A program made the translations under genes and the position numbers. A stretch of DNA of 25,251 nt from a virus: the IMG/VR virus record IMGVR_UViG_3300037189_003189, positions 1-25,251 of that record; one strand, written 5' to 3'. Below the pieces are notes generated by a model that was not told the origin of the DNA, did not search any database, and worked only from the letters and a program-made list of their open reading frames with translations. Positions 17,201 to 23,870 of this stretch are shown in pieces (the first letter of the stretch is position 1; each line of letters opens with the position of its first letter).

Positions 17201-19684
17201 CCATACAGTGCTGGAAATATTAGATCTATTAATGGGCAAAGATATACTGCGCTATCTTATGCAAAAAAGTCTTCTCGCAACGGCATAATCAAAAATTTTA
17301 TGGCAAATACAAATATTACAGAAAATGATGTTAATTATTATAAGAGCGCCCTATCTGGATCAGTTCAATCATCTGCTTTAATATTTGACGGACCAGACCT
17401 ACCCTCAGAAATTGATCCTGCAAACTTTATTTCTTATACATATAAGCAACTTGATAAGCCATATAAGCATTTTGGAACAAGGATGAGAGTTATTGGAGAG
17501 GTTCAATCTAAAAATAATAGTGGGCAAACTCCACAAGGGGCATTCAATCCTTACCCATCAAATCAAATAATTTCTTCAGATCCAAATAAGCAGACTTTTA
17601 TTTCAGGTGGTAGTGGTGGAATGGCATTTAATTTAAATAAAGATACTAACATTGGATACTACTACGAGATAATGGCTTTGTCAGAAAACAATATAACAAA
17701 CTTTAAAAATAATTCTAATGCAGATTCTTACAGTATTGCAAAGGTTGCAAATGGAATTAGTTGTACAGCGGATACAGTCACTGTTACTCTTACATCTCAG
17801 CATGATTTTGAAATAGGAACACAGATTTCCGTTACTGGAGCCATAGATGACAGTAGGAAAACTGCTCCAGCAACATCATTGAATGGTCAGTTTACTGTAA
17901 CAGAAATTGATAATACTAGGAAAAAGTTTAAATTTAAAATGGCTGGAATAAGTTCTCCTGCAAATATTACTGATTTTTATAGAACTGGTGAGGGTACTTC
18001 TTGGACAGTTACATATATTGCAAACAATAGTTTTAGGGCTGGACAACTTGTAAATATTTCTGGATTATCTCCTTCTGGATACAATATTTCTAATGCCGTT
18101 ATTTCTTCTGCAAACGAAAATCAATTTACTGTGCAAACGACTTCAGATCTTGGATCACCATCAGATAAGGTTGGCACCGCCACCTATGTTGCCCTTACAA
18201 CAAGTTCCGCTAGCGGTGGCATAGTATCAAAGTCACTTGATGAAGATACACAAATATCAAATGTATTTTTTTATAAAGTTAATTTTGGATTTAATAAATC
18301 AGAAATTGTTAAAAAATACAGTCGAATTGTGACAGAAATAGTAGATGGAAATCCAGTTACATATAACCTTGCCACGCTAACAACTTTAAGAAATCATTAT
18401 TTTAGTGCTGGAGAAAAAATAAGTGTCACTGATGTAGAAAGTATTTTTAATGGCGTATACGATATATTTTCCACAACTAGCAATACCATATCATATAAAC
18501 TTACTTCTCTAAGTGAAGTTAGTGAAACAGAAGTAAGTCCAGTAGGAAATGTTACTGGAATTGATGCCATAGCCATACCTCAAATTTTATGGAGAGGTTT
18601 AACTGATATCATTGTTGATGATGGAAAGTTTACTGGTCAATCAAGGATGGTTGCAGGAACAGGTAAAACAGTTTACGATCTTTCCGCAGAATATGTAAAC
18701 ATAGCATCCAAAAGAAGATTTTATTTATACCTAAACGATAAACAAATAGCAATTGTAGATGATTCAGAACCACTTCCAGAATATAGCAACATTGCCTTAT
18801 TTGTTCGTGGATCTTCAAGATGCATGTTTGAAAATGTTTATGCCCTATCTGATAATTTTGCTGAGAATGTAGCAAAGGGAGTACAACTTCCAGTATCTCA
18901 AAATAATATTTCAGCAGAAAACGAGGTAATTAGAAATTATGCACTCAACGGAATTATTCAAAGCACATATCTCAAAGGAATAAGTTCTGAATCAGATCCT
19001 CAATATGCGTTGTATTATGATGAATTTGGAACCATCATGCGAGAAGCAGCATACTTTAATATCAGATATGATAGAGCATATCCAGCCCTTTATGCAAAAA
19101 TTGCAGATGTACTGAATAACGTCAAGGCTTACACAGTTTCAGGATTCCTTGCTGGATCTTATGGAGCAGAGTTTCTTATATTCAATATTGCTGATAAAAA
19201 TATTAATCTAGATGATACCAGCGGAAACTATTTAAGAATTTTAGGAATTGCATTTACACAAAATACTACCCACTCTCTCAAAGTTGATGATTTCTTTAAG
19301 AAGAATAGTAATTTTACTAATGCCATTTACTCTGGATATAATAATGCTGAGGAATATCAAAAACTTTATAACGATGTTCTTAATAGTAGAAATAAGTACG
19401 GAAGAAATGATTTTTCTATAGAGGCAGAATATGTGCAAACAGATGATGCAGCAGAATCAATGATGGATTGGATTATTAAAAAGGTTATTACACCAAGAAA
19501 AACCGTGGGGGTAACAGCATTTGGAGTTCCACACCTTCAACTTGGAGATATTGTCAATATCAATTACAAGAGTAGCGATGTAGACATTGTTGCCAATAGT
19601 TCAACAAGATTTGCAGTATATAATATAGAGCATCAGAAAAGTTCTGGTTCAATTCAAACTACATTATATTTAGCGGAGGTTTAA
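14216..19684 (+). CDS. very large minor tail protein (tail hub/tip, Tal-like position)
   Basis: The 1822-residue protein starts at ATG 14216, overlapping the previous stop and preceded by GGAAG; an upstream TTG at 14183 is in frame but lies in the preceding gene. The N-terminal third is rich in aromatic strands. A small beta module (strand, FxxGxxxxVxG, loop, strand) appears at about 138-212 and again at about 1173-1245, 1262-1325 and 1377-1448. Residues about 1450-1560 (RRFYLYLNDKQIAIVDDSEP, ALFVRGSSRCMFENVYALSD) resemble a concanavalin/LamG-type sugar-binding sandwich. The C-terminus (GVPHLQLGDIVNINYKS, FAVYNIEHQKSSGSIQTTLY) resembles the closing domain of tail hub proteins. Together this suggests a hub with surface-binding domains on it. 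Arginine is mostly AGA. No enzyme motif was recognised. Confidence 0.75.
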   Translation: MFQNDILENELKYSHTLQNNQKIWVEWNLNQSENISRVGNYRYRPATNDTKFNVIKSSYDETDSGSYYTGATDSDIVINAGFDDADNPSYFISPKKKINLLYSLEDCFKQNRPRSGINKLLYLGRSQYIDSINVFRETKSATITNAVSTEGYIIFTAINNFLVGDYVKITGVAPSSYDQVNPVKIVAVTDTSFSILGNNANAYQNGGLAEIGYLGTNNVARRPRYYMASRYDDFKYWTSYRKEVERSFVDSKEVFTNNEFGISLNKNTGTSNKSYYIYDAAPFVVYNEKIPTNKIVIKMQTNVGEINNGPYRFGARSASAQDPFYGEKNKTVPKKWQIQTLNESNQWQTIISFGEDSVRDDGSAIIGSDGQVEVEYGLTIPWQYYNYFTLVGEITSLSQRPEYAPYGYAYLYKQSSDDKGVLYVYDGGTWDAITPEYTWRIAELDVTSNRSVIKKLSDPDYYVENSIKHFREFEFIKGIRVVVDTMNKVDCTFDLIEMSPRLIGDITKKVVSFSVKKTLADLANYSMPMGNLIASTGSLSIFDDDLSFNDNNIFDDETNVGSIISKYSNTRIKFLFYDVTTIKEIEDGVEYFLDYYIPIKTLYSEKIPQVSDTAASISLELRDLFFFFESKKSPELLLTNVSLSYAITVLLDSIGFSNYVFKRTEEDNELIIPFFFVGPNQNIAETLQQLAISSQSAMFFDEYNNLIVMSKNYILPSEEARPTDLTLYGQETSVGDKVALPNILNVASEDKLVYNGGEINYTTRYIQKSIGSIAQAPYIDEYKTYIYKPVLLWEVAGQEKVKTVNESATRSSGYSLSAMPLKTTLSASTPSIVNGNLINNIIDFGESVYWLGNYSGYFYANSEIIRYDAVEYSIAGVGNIWINNNQQYQKYFSKLKFNGKMYPTGRVRIYTDVQGTTVKEHGRGQFSTNIVEHQAGIGVDSSWVSPDNLRGSIQNAQEYLFNTNKIIAYNDENLVHTMGSLSLNIGTPEQQYADSPYSAGNIRSINGQRYTALSYAKKSSRNGIIKNFMANTNITENDVNYYKSALSGSVQSSALIFDGPDLPSEIDPANFISYTYKQLDKPYKHFGTRMRVIGEVQSKNNSGQTPQGAFNPYPSNQIISSDPNKQTFISGGSGGMAFNLNKDTNIGYYYEIMALSENNITNFKNNSNADSYSIAKVANGISCTADTVTVTLTSQHDFEIGTQISVTGAIDDSRKTAPATSLNGQFTVTEIDNTRKKFKFKMAGISSPANITDFYRTGEGTSWTVTYIANNSFRAGQLVNISGLSPSGYNISNAVISSANENQFTVQTTSDLGSPSDKVGTATYVALTTSSASGGIVSKSLDEDTQISNVFFYKVNFGFNKSEIVKKYSRIVTEIVDGNPVTYNLATLTTLRNHYFSAGEKISVTDVESIFNGVYDIFSTTSNTISYKLTSLSEVSETEVSPVGNVTGIDAIAIPQILWRGLTDIIVDDGKFTGQSRMVAGTGKTVYDLSAEYVNIASKRRFYLYLNDKQIAIVDDSEPLPEYSNIALFVRGSSRCMFENVYALSDNFAENVAKGVQLPVSQNNISAENEVIRNYALNGIIQSTYLKGISSESDPQYALYYDEFGTIMREAAYFNIRYDRAYPALYAKIADVLNNVKAYTVSGFLAGSYGAEFLIFNIADKNINLDDTSGNYLRILGIAFTQNTTHSLKVDDFFKKNSNFTNAIYSGYNNAEEYQKLYNDVLNSRNKYGRNDFSIEAEYVQTDDAAESMMDWIIKKVITPRKTVGVTAFGVPHLQLGDIVNINYKSSDVDIVANSSTRFAVYNIEHQKSSGSIQTTLYLAEV

Positions 19685-19685
19685 G

Positions 19686-20423
19686 ATGCCTTGGGTAAAT
19701 TATACTAGTGCATTTGGCACATTTAGTTCTTGGGTAGACGACCCAGCACCAGTAATTGCTCCAGAAATGTCTGACAATGTTGTAATTTCTAACAGTCCCG
19801 CCCCGCCAGTAGCGCCGCCACCAAGCGTTTCTAACTTGCCAAATGCAATATATATTCCATCCCCAGCGAGTCCCCCATCGAAAGAAACGCCAACTGGAGG
19901 TACAACGCCAACTGGAGGAAGTCCAAGTCCATCATCCACTTCGTCTCCTGCACCGTCTCCCACTAATGCAGCGCCAGTATCCGCTACTCCAGCACTTCCC
20001 ACATTTACTCCAATGCCTTCAAATAAAAATTTCAAGGTTGCGCCATCAGATATTATTCAATTTGACGAAAACAATATAGAGATACAACTAATAACAAATC
20101 TTCTTTTTGAAGATGTGGGGGCAGTTGAGTTATCCGACATGTCTCGCTCAGATCTTATAGATGGACAACAGGTAATTTATAGCCCCATTACAAATCTTCC
20201 TGAATTAAAAAGAGATTTTGATCCAAACAAGATTATTTCCAATATTCCTATGGTAGATTATTTTTCAAGATTCTTGATTGACTTATTATCAAGAGGTATG
20301 TATGAGCCATATTTTGATGATGAGGGTAATCTTGTTATAGAAATTGATAAGGTTCTTGATGATGAAAAAATTGAGGCAGAAATTTTATCAAATGGTACAA
20401 TTGAAATTATAGGAGAAATATGA
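19686..20423 (+). CDS. tail-associated protein with Pro/Ser/Thr-rich linker
   Basis: The 245-residue protein starts 1 nt after the previous stop with a strong GCGGAGGT site. Residues 1-30 are aromatic (WVNYTSAFGTFSSWVDDPAP). Residues about 38-115 are an extended Pro/Ser/Thr/Ala linker with two PTGG units made by a 15-bp direct repeat. The C-terminal 125 residues are a compact acidic domain (IIQFDENNIEIQLITNLLFE, then YFSRFLIDLLSRGMYEPYFD) ending in paired strands (LVIEIDKVLDDEKIEAEIL). It lies between hub and fiber genes and shares ATGA with the next. A spacer or tip-attachment protein is plausible, but I do not recognise the family with certainty. Confidence 0.6.
   Translation: MPWVNYTSAFGTFSSWVDDPAPVIAPEMSDNVVISNSPAPPVAPPPSVSNLPNAIYIPSPASPPSKETPTGGTTPTGGSPSPSSTSSPAPSPTNAAPVSATPALPTFTPMPSNKNFKVAPSDIIQFDENNIEIQLITNLLFEDVGAVELSDMSRSDLIDGQQVIYSPITNLPELKRDFDPNKIISNIPMVDYFSRFLIDLLSRGMYEPYFDDEGNLVIEIDKVLDDEKIEAEILSNGTIEIIGEI
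19886..19918 (+). repeat. 15-bp tandem direct repeat in the proline-rich linker
   Basis: AACGCCAACTGGAGG occurs at 19886-19900 and again at 19904-19918, an 18-bp period that keeps the frame and encodes two PTGG units. Confidence 0.9.
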
Positions 20424-21814
20424 TTACCAATGATGGCAAAGAGATTATTGCAAAGTTTCTTTTAGGTCAGGTGCCATCCTTTGCTACCCATCTTTCTATT
20501 GGCTGTGGGGCCACTCCGTTGTTGGGAACAGATGAGTATCCATCAAACTTACATGCAAAACAAAGAATGGACTTTGAAATGTTGAGAGTCCCTATTTCTT
20601 CTAAAGGATTTGTTGATGCGTCTGTTACATATACCGTTGAAAATAAACAAATTGATTCAAATGTTGCAATTCTTACTACGTCAACAGATCACGATATTGT
20701 GGCGGGAGAGATAATTGTTGTCTCAGGAATTGATTCAACATTTAACGGAGAATATAGAGTTTCAGCAGTAACGACTGATACGATTGAATATCAAAGAATA
20801 AATGCGAACGTTAACTCAGCGCCATCATCTGGATCTATTGTTGTAATTAGAACAAAAGTTTCTATGACAGCAGAAATAGTAAAGGAGAATAGATATGCTG
20901 CCACAGAAATTGGAATATGGTCTTTTGAAAATAACACATTGGCATCACAATATGATAGTAGGATGATTTTTAATTTTTCTCAATCTTGGCAAAAAAATGA
21001 TGGCTTTATCTCATCTGTTCCTCCCTTTAATACAGATCTCAGTTTACTTGCTAATGGGGCAGAGCACGATGCTGAACTGGATATACAAGAAACTTCTGAT
21101 GTATTTTTTGCAAAAACAAGCGATACCGTATTTTCTAATAATCTTCGTCAGACAAGAAAAGAAGGTCCTAGATATCTTGACAAGACATTGATGGTTAGGG
21201 GAGATTTATCTAATATTGATATTAGCGATGGGATAGACGGAGACTGGGTTTCTTCAGGTGCATATGTTGAACTTGAAAATATTAACTTTGATATATCTGG
21301 AAATAATAATTCAGATATATTGAAACTGGCATTCTCTTTGGTAGATCAAACATCAACTGGTATAGAGTCAGTTCCAGATTTAAGAATTATGATGGAATTC
21401 TATAAGACTAAGGCAAATCTATCTGGAAACTACGCAAAGGTCCAAATATATATTCCTAAATCAGTTTTAACTGCAAGTAGATATCACGTTTCATCATGGA
21501 CAAAAAATCAAAATGTTGATTATAGCAATGAGTCAGCCAGTTCATTATTGCCATACACAAAGTTCCGCACCTCAACAGACTTTAACTCATCAGAAACTCG
21601 CTTATGCAGAATCTTTGTTGAAGCAATTGCCGATGGAGTTGCATCTGATCAGCACTATGTTGCATTTGATGGATTTAGAATTGATAATACAACAGATAAT
21701 CCGATATACAAAATGTCTGGATACTCTATTGTAAAATACGATGGTACTCCAGCAATCATTGCTCCTAATGCAAACAACTATGTAGATTTTAGATTTTCAC
21801 TCGGGATATCATAA
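20420..21814 (+). CDS. minor tail / tail fiber protein
   Basis: The 464-residue protein starts in an ATGA overlap, with GGAGA just upstream. The N-terminus (NDGKEIIAKFLLGQVPSFAT, HLSIGCGATPL) resembles attachment domains of tail fibers. Residues about 69-145 hold another copy of the beta module seen in the large tail protein (HDIVAGEIIVVSGIDSTFNG). Next comes ENRYAATEIGIWSFENNTLA, a common fiber motif, and a C-terminal beta sandwich (about 270-464; VSSGAYVELENINFDISGN, QHYVAFDGFRIDN) that looks like a carbohydrate-binding jelly roll. This suggests receptor contact. The stop shares one base with the next start. Confidence 0.7.
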   Translation: MITNDGKEIIAKFLLGQVPSFATHLSIGCGATPLLGTDEYPSNLHAKQRMDFEMLRVPISSKGFVDASVTYTVENKQIDSNVAILTTSTDHDIVAGEIIVVSGIDSTFNGEYRVSAVTTDTIEYQRINANVNSAPSSGSIVVIRTKVSMTAEIVKENRYAATEIGIWSFENNTLASQYDSRMIFNFSQSWQKNDGFISSVPPFNTDLSLLANGAEHDAELDIQETSDVFFAKTSDTVFSNNLRQTRKEGPRYLDKTLMVRGDLSNIDISDGIDGDWVSSGAYVELENINFDISGNNNSDILKLAFSLVDQTSTGIESVPDLRIMMEFYKTKANLSGNYAKVQIYIPKSVLTASRYHVSSWTKNQNVDYSNESASSLLPYTKFRTSTDFNSSETRLCRIFVEAIADGVASDQHYVAFDGFRIDNTTDNPIYKMSGYSIVKYDGTPAIIAPNANNYVDFRFSLGIS

Positions 21815-22305
21815 TGTCAAAAAAGATATCCATTCCATTTAATACTTTGCCATGTCCCAATAGCGATGATTCTTTATATTATTTAAGATATAGATTAATA
21901 AAGAATTCAAATAATCAATTTTCTGAGTGGAGTAATATTTATGCTGTGGGAGGTAATATATCTTACGATGTTACAGGAGGAAATCTTACAGGATCTTGGT
22001 CTGGAGATCTATTGTCAATTTCTTGGAATTATGCCAATGTTATTAAAGATGGAGATTTTGATAATCCTATAACAAAATTAGATAATTATGATCTTTGGAT
22101 AAGATGGGGAACGACTGCTTATGCAGATCCTGATTTGGGTAACTGGGAAAGATTGGCAAGAATTTCTGGCACATCTGCAAATATTACAATTCCAACAGGT
22201 AAAACTTATTTTAGTATAGAGGTTTATAGGCCAGGCACCCCAGTAATTCGTAGTTCTACAAATAATTTCTTGTTGTATTCATCATATGATGAGCCATTGT
22301 CCTAG
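21814..22305 (+). CDS. fibronectin-III-like minor tail protein
   Basis: The 163-residue protein is coupled to the previous gene by TAATG. The start of the chain (SDDSLYYLRYRLIKNSNNQF, SEWSNIY) and the second half (LDNYDLWIRWGTTAYAD, SANITIPTGKTYFSIEVYRP) both have the strand order and Tyr/Trp core of fibronectin type III domains, so two such domains are likely. Such domains are common on phage tails and help weak binding to cell-surface sugars. The position among tail tip genes supports a virion protein. A -10 element begins 1 nt after its stop codon. Confidence 0.65.
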   Translation: MSKKISIPFNTLPCPNSDDSLYYLRYRLIKNSNNQFSEWSNIYAVGGNISYDVTGGNLTGSWSGDLLSISWNYANVIKDGDFDNPITKLDNYDLWIRWGTTAYADPDLGNWERLARISGTSANITIPTGKTYFSIEVYRPGTPVIRSSTNNFLLYSSYDEPLS

Positions 22306-22314
22306 TGCTATAAT
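22306..22314 (+). promoter_or_regulatory. extended -10 element placed for a leaderless mRNA
   Basis: TGCTATAAT directly follows the TAG of the previous gene. Counting the last T as -7 puts +1 at 22321, the A of the next ATG. There is no ribosome site between. Confidence 0.7.
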
Positions 22315-22320
22315 TAACTT

Positions 22321-22764
22321 ATGGGAAAAATATCTTTGCCAGATCGTGGGCAACCGCTAGATGTTACATATTTATATCAAATTGCTAATGCAATTAACGA
22401 CGTTTCAAATGAAATTTCTTCAGCAACATATAACTACACAACAGTAAAAACTAGAGATGCTGGAAATCAAACTATTCAAACTCGTGCAACAAGAATAGTT
22501 GCTGGATTCGTTGATGTTGTTTTAAATGAATCTGTAACAGAAGGTCAGACTAAGCCATTTACATTCTCATATCCTTCAGATTTTAAGTATCCGCCCATTG
22601 CAACTGCAACAGTTGTTAATACAGGCACAAGTGATATTGGAGACAATGTTACCGTTGTTATTAGATCAATAACAACATCAGCAGTAGAAGGAGTTATTAA
22701 ATTCAATTCTGCTGGACAGGTTACAACAACAGTAAACATCACTGCTATTGGCATTCCTACATGA
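22321..22764 (+). CDS. small trimer-like tail tip protein with possible lectin fold, leaderless
   Basis: The 147-residue protein has an N-terminal helix likely to oligomerise (PLDVTYLYQIANAINDVSNE), then a linker and a C-terminal all-beta domain (KPFTFSYPSDFKYPPIATAT, VNTGTSDIGDNVTVVIRSIT, ending TVNITAIGIP). The F-x-F..P....P.ata pattern with a final strand ending in AIG is reminiscent of H-type lectins and small receptor-binding knobs; that is a resemblance, not a proof. No Shine-Dalgarno lies upstream; the promoter is only 6 nt away, so the mRNA is probably leaderless. As the last gene of the tail group it is a candidate receptor-binding or decoration protein. Confidence 0.6.
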   Translation: MGKISLPDRGQPLDVTYLYQIANAINDVSNEISSATYNYTTVKTRDAGNQTIQTRATRIVAGFVDVVLNESVTEGQTKPFTFSYPSDFKYPPIATATVVNTGTSDIGDNVTVVIRSITTSAVEGVIKFNSAGQVTTTVNITAIGIPT

Positions 22765-22770
22765 TATAAT
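22762..22770 (+). promoter_or_regulatory. extended -10 element overlapping a stop codon, near-leaderless mRNA
   Basis: TGATATAAT uses the TGA stop of the tail tip gene as its TGN extension. The expected start is 22777-22779 and the next ATG is at 22779, with no ribosome site. Confidence 0.7.
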
Positions 22771-22778
22771 TCACTGTT

Positions 22779-22973
22779 ATGTTATTCTGTAAGCGTTGCG
22801 GCGGCAGAATGTTTGTAGATCGTGCCTACAATGCATTAAATCATATAGAAGTGTTTTGCGTGTGCTGTGGGCACCGAAAATTTCACCATAACTTTGGATC
22901 GGATGACAAGGAAGCGCAATGGCTACTGTTGATGGAGAAAATAAGGGCCAAGATTACAATATCGTCCCTATAA
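22779..22973 (+). CDS. small zinc-ribbon protein, leaderless
   Basis: The 64-residue protein has paired cysteines C4/C7 and C27/C30 (with C29 between) in FCKRCGGRMF and FCVCCGHRKF, a four-Cys zinc ribbon. Such short proteins are frequent in phages at module borders and usually bind nucleic acid or protein; no specific function can be named. The ATG follows a -10 element by 8 nt with no Shine-Dalgarno. The end overlaps the next gene by 55 nt in another frame, with AAGGAAG inside this gene serving the next start. Confidence 0.65.
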   Translation: MLFCKRCGGRMFVDRAYNALNHIEVFCVCCGHRKFHHNFGSDDKEAQWLLLMEKIRAKITISSL

Positions 22974-23461
22974 GAAGGCCAAGAAGAAAGACTTGGTTTC
23001 TTAATGGCGAACTTGTTAGAATCACCCATACTTCTCGTGCTGCTGGAATTGTCACATTATATAACTGTACAAAAGACATAACAATGACAACTACTGTCGC
23101 AGAATTTAAAAAGAAAAGAAAGCGTGCTTTTACTGTAACAGAAACAGCCCAACTATTAAATTATCATAGAAAGAGTATGCCAAGATTAGTTAAAAGGGGA
23201 TTAATTCCTCCTCCTGTGGGAGAATTGCCTGGGGGTCAAGTTGCGTGGCATTACTTGTCATACTATTCAGAAGATACTATAATGGAGGCAAGAAAACTTA
23301 TGGCACAAACTCATCATGGCAAGGCTAGGAAAGATGGTCTTGTCACAAATAATAAAGTTCCTACTGAACAAGAGTTGCGTTATGCAATGGGTGATGGTAT
23401 GATGATGTATATAAAAAATGAGCAGGGACAATTTATCCCTGTCTTTTCAGAAACACTATAG
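22919..23461 (+). CDS. MerR-like helix-turn-helix DNA-binding protein
   Basis: The 180-residue protein has a basic N-terminal part (PIRRPRRKTWFLNGELVRIT) followed by a small strand domain. Residues about 71-128 form a winged helix-turn-helix of MerR/excisionase type: FTVTETAQLLNYHRKSMPRL is the turn helix pair, VKRGLIPPPVGELPGG the turn into the wing, and WHYLSYYSEDTIMEARKLM the wing and next helix. No MerR-type effector domain follows; the tail is about 50 residues. It lies between the structural and replication genes, so a transcription switch factor is a reasonable guess. The start has AAGGAAG 4 nt upstream, and the gene overlaps the zinc-ribbon gene. Confidence 0.75.
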   Translation: MATVDGENKGQDYNIVPIRRPRRKTWFLNGELVRITHTSRAAGIVTLYNCTKDITMTTTVAEFKKKRKRAFTVTETAQLLNYHRKSMPRLVKRGLIPPPVGELPGGQVAWHYLSYYSEDTIMEARKLMAQTHHGKARKDGLVTNNKVPTEQELRYAMGDGMMMYIKNEQGQFIPVFSETL

Positions 23462-23476
23462 CCGAAAGGATTTTCA

Positions 23477-23674
23477 ATGGAGCCAACTAAGATTTCGTGG
23501 TCACTTGGGTATACCCTAAATACAGGAAATTTCCAGTCCCTGAGACTGGATTGTCAAGTAAGTGATTTTGTACGAGATGATGAAACTACTAAGCAGGCAT
23601 CAGATCGTGTTTATCAATTTGTAGAGACTCAACTTGTTGAGAAGTTGAACGAGGCCAAGGAGGAATTGGCATGA
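23477..23674 (+). CDS. small conserved-looking protein of unknown function
   Basis: The 65-residue product starts with GAAAGGA 6-7 nt upstream. It has two or three strands (KISWSLGYTLNTGNFQSLRL) and a C-terminal helix (TKQASDRVYQFVETQLVEKL). I do not recognise its function. It overlaps the next gene by ATGA and contains a perfect 7-bp hairpin at 23532-23550. Confidence 0.6.
   Translation: MEPTKISWSLGYTLNTGNFQSLRLDCQVSDFVRDDETTKQASDRVYQFVETQLVEKLNEAKEELA
23532..23550 (+). repeat. perfect 7-bp hairpin inside a small gene
   Basis: TCCAGTC pairs with GACTGGA around loop CCTGA. It lies in coding sequence, so it may act at RNA or DNA level or be chance. Confidence 0.6.
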
Positions 23675-23862
23675 GCAAGAAGAGATATATTGCACATTCA
23701 GAGAACCCATTAGTTCTCTGTTCTTATGGAAGTAGCCCCGCAGAAGCATTTAAGCAAATGTCTAAGATGCTTGAAGAGGTTAAGGCCGATTGGTTTTCAG
23801 CAGCATCGGTCAATGTCCTTGAAGATAGCAAAGATCAGTTTGCTTTAACAGTTTATATTTAA
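23671..23862 (+). CDS. small protein of unknown function
   Basis: The 63-residue product is coupled to the previous gene by ATGA, with AAGGAGG close upstream. It looks like a compact alpha/beta fold (KKRYIAHSENPLVLCSYGSS, AEAFKQMSKMLEEVKADWFS, NVLEDSKDQFALTVYI). I cannot name a function. A perfect 8-bp hairpin lies in its first third. Confidence 0.6.
   Translation: MSKKRYIAHSENPLVLCSYGSSPAEAFKQMSKMLEEVKADWFSAASVNVLEDSKDQFALTVYI
23699..23720 (+). repeat. perfect 8-bp hairpin inside a small gene
   Basis: CAGAGAAC pairs with GTTCTCTG around loop CCATTA. It is 149 nt after a similar hairpin in the neighbouring gene. Confidence 0.65.
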
Positions 23863-23870
23863 GGAGAAAA

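Noticed and set aside
19700-20035. 111-codon - strand frame opposite the Pro-rich linker
   Set aside because: It is the Gly/Val-rich reverse of a Pro/Ser/Thr-rich sequence, with no upstream signals.
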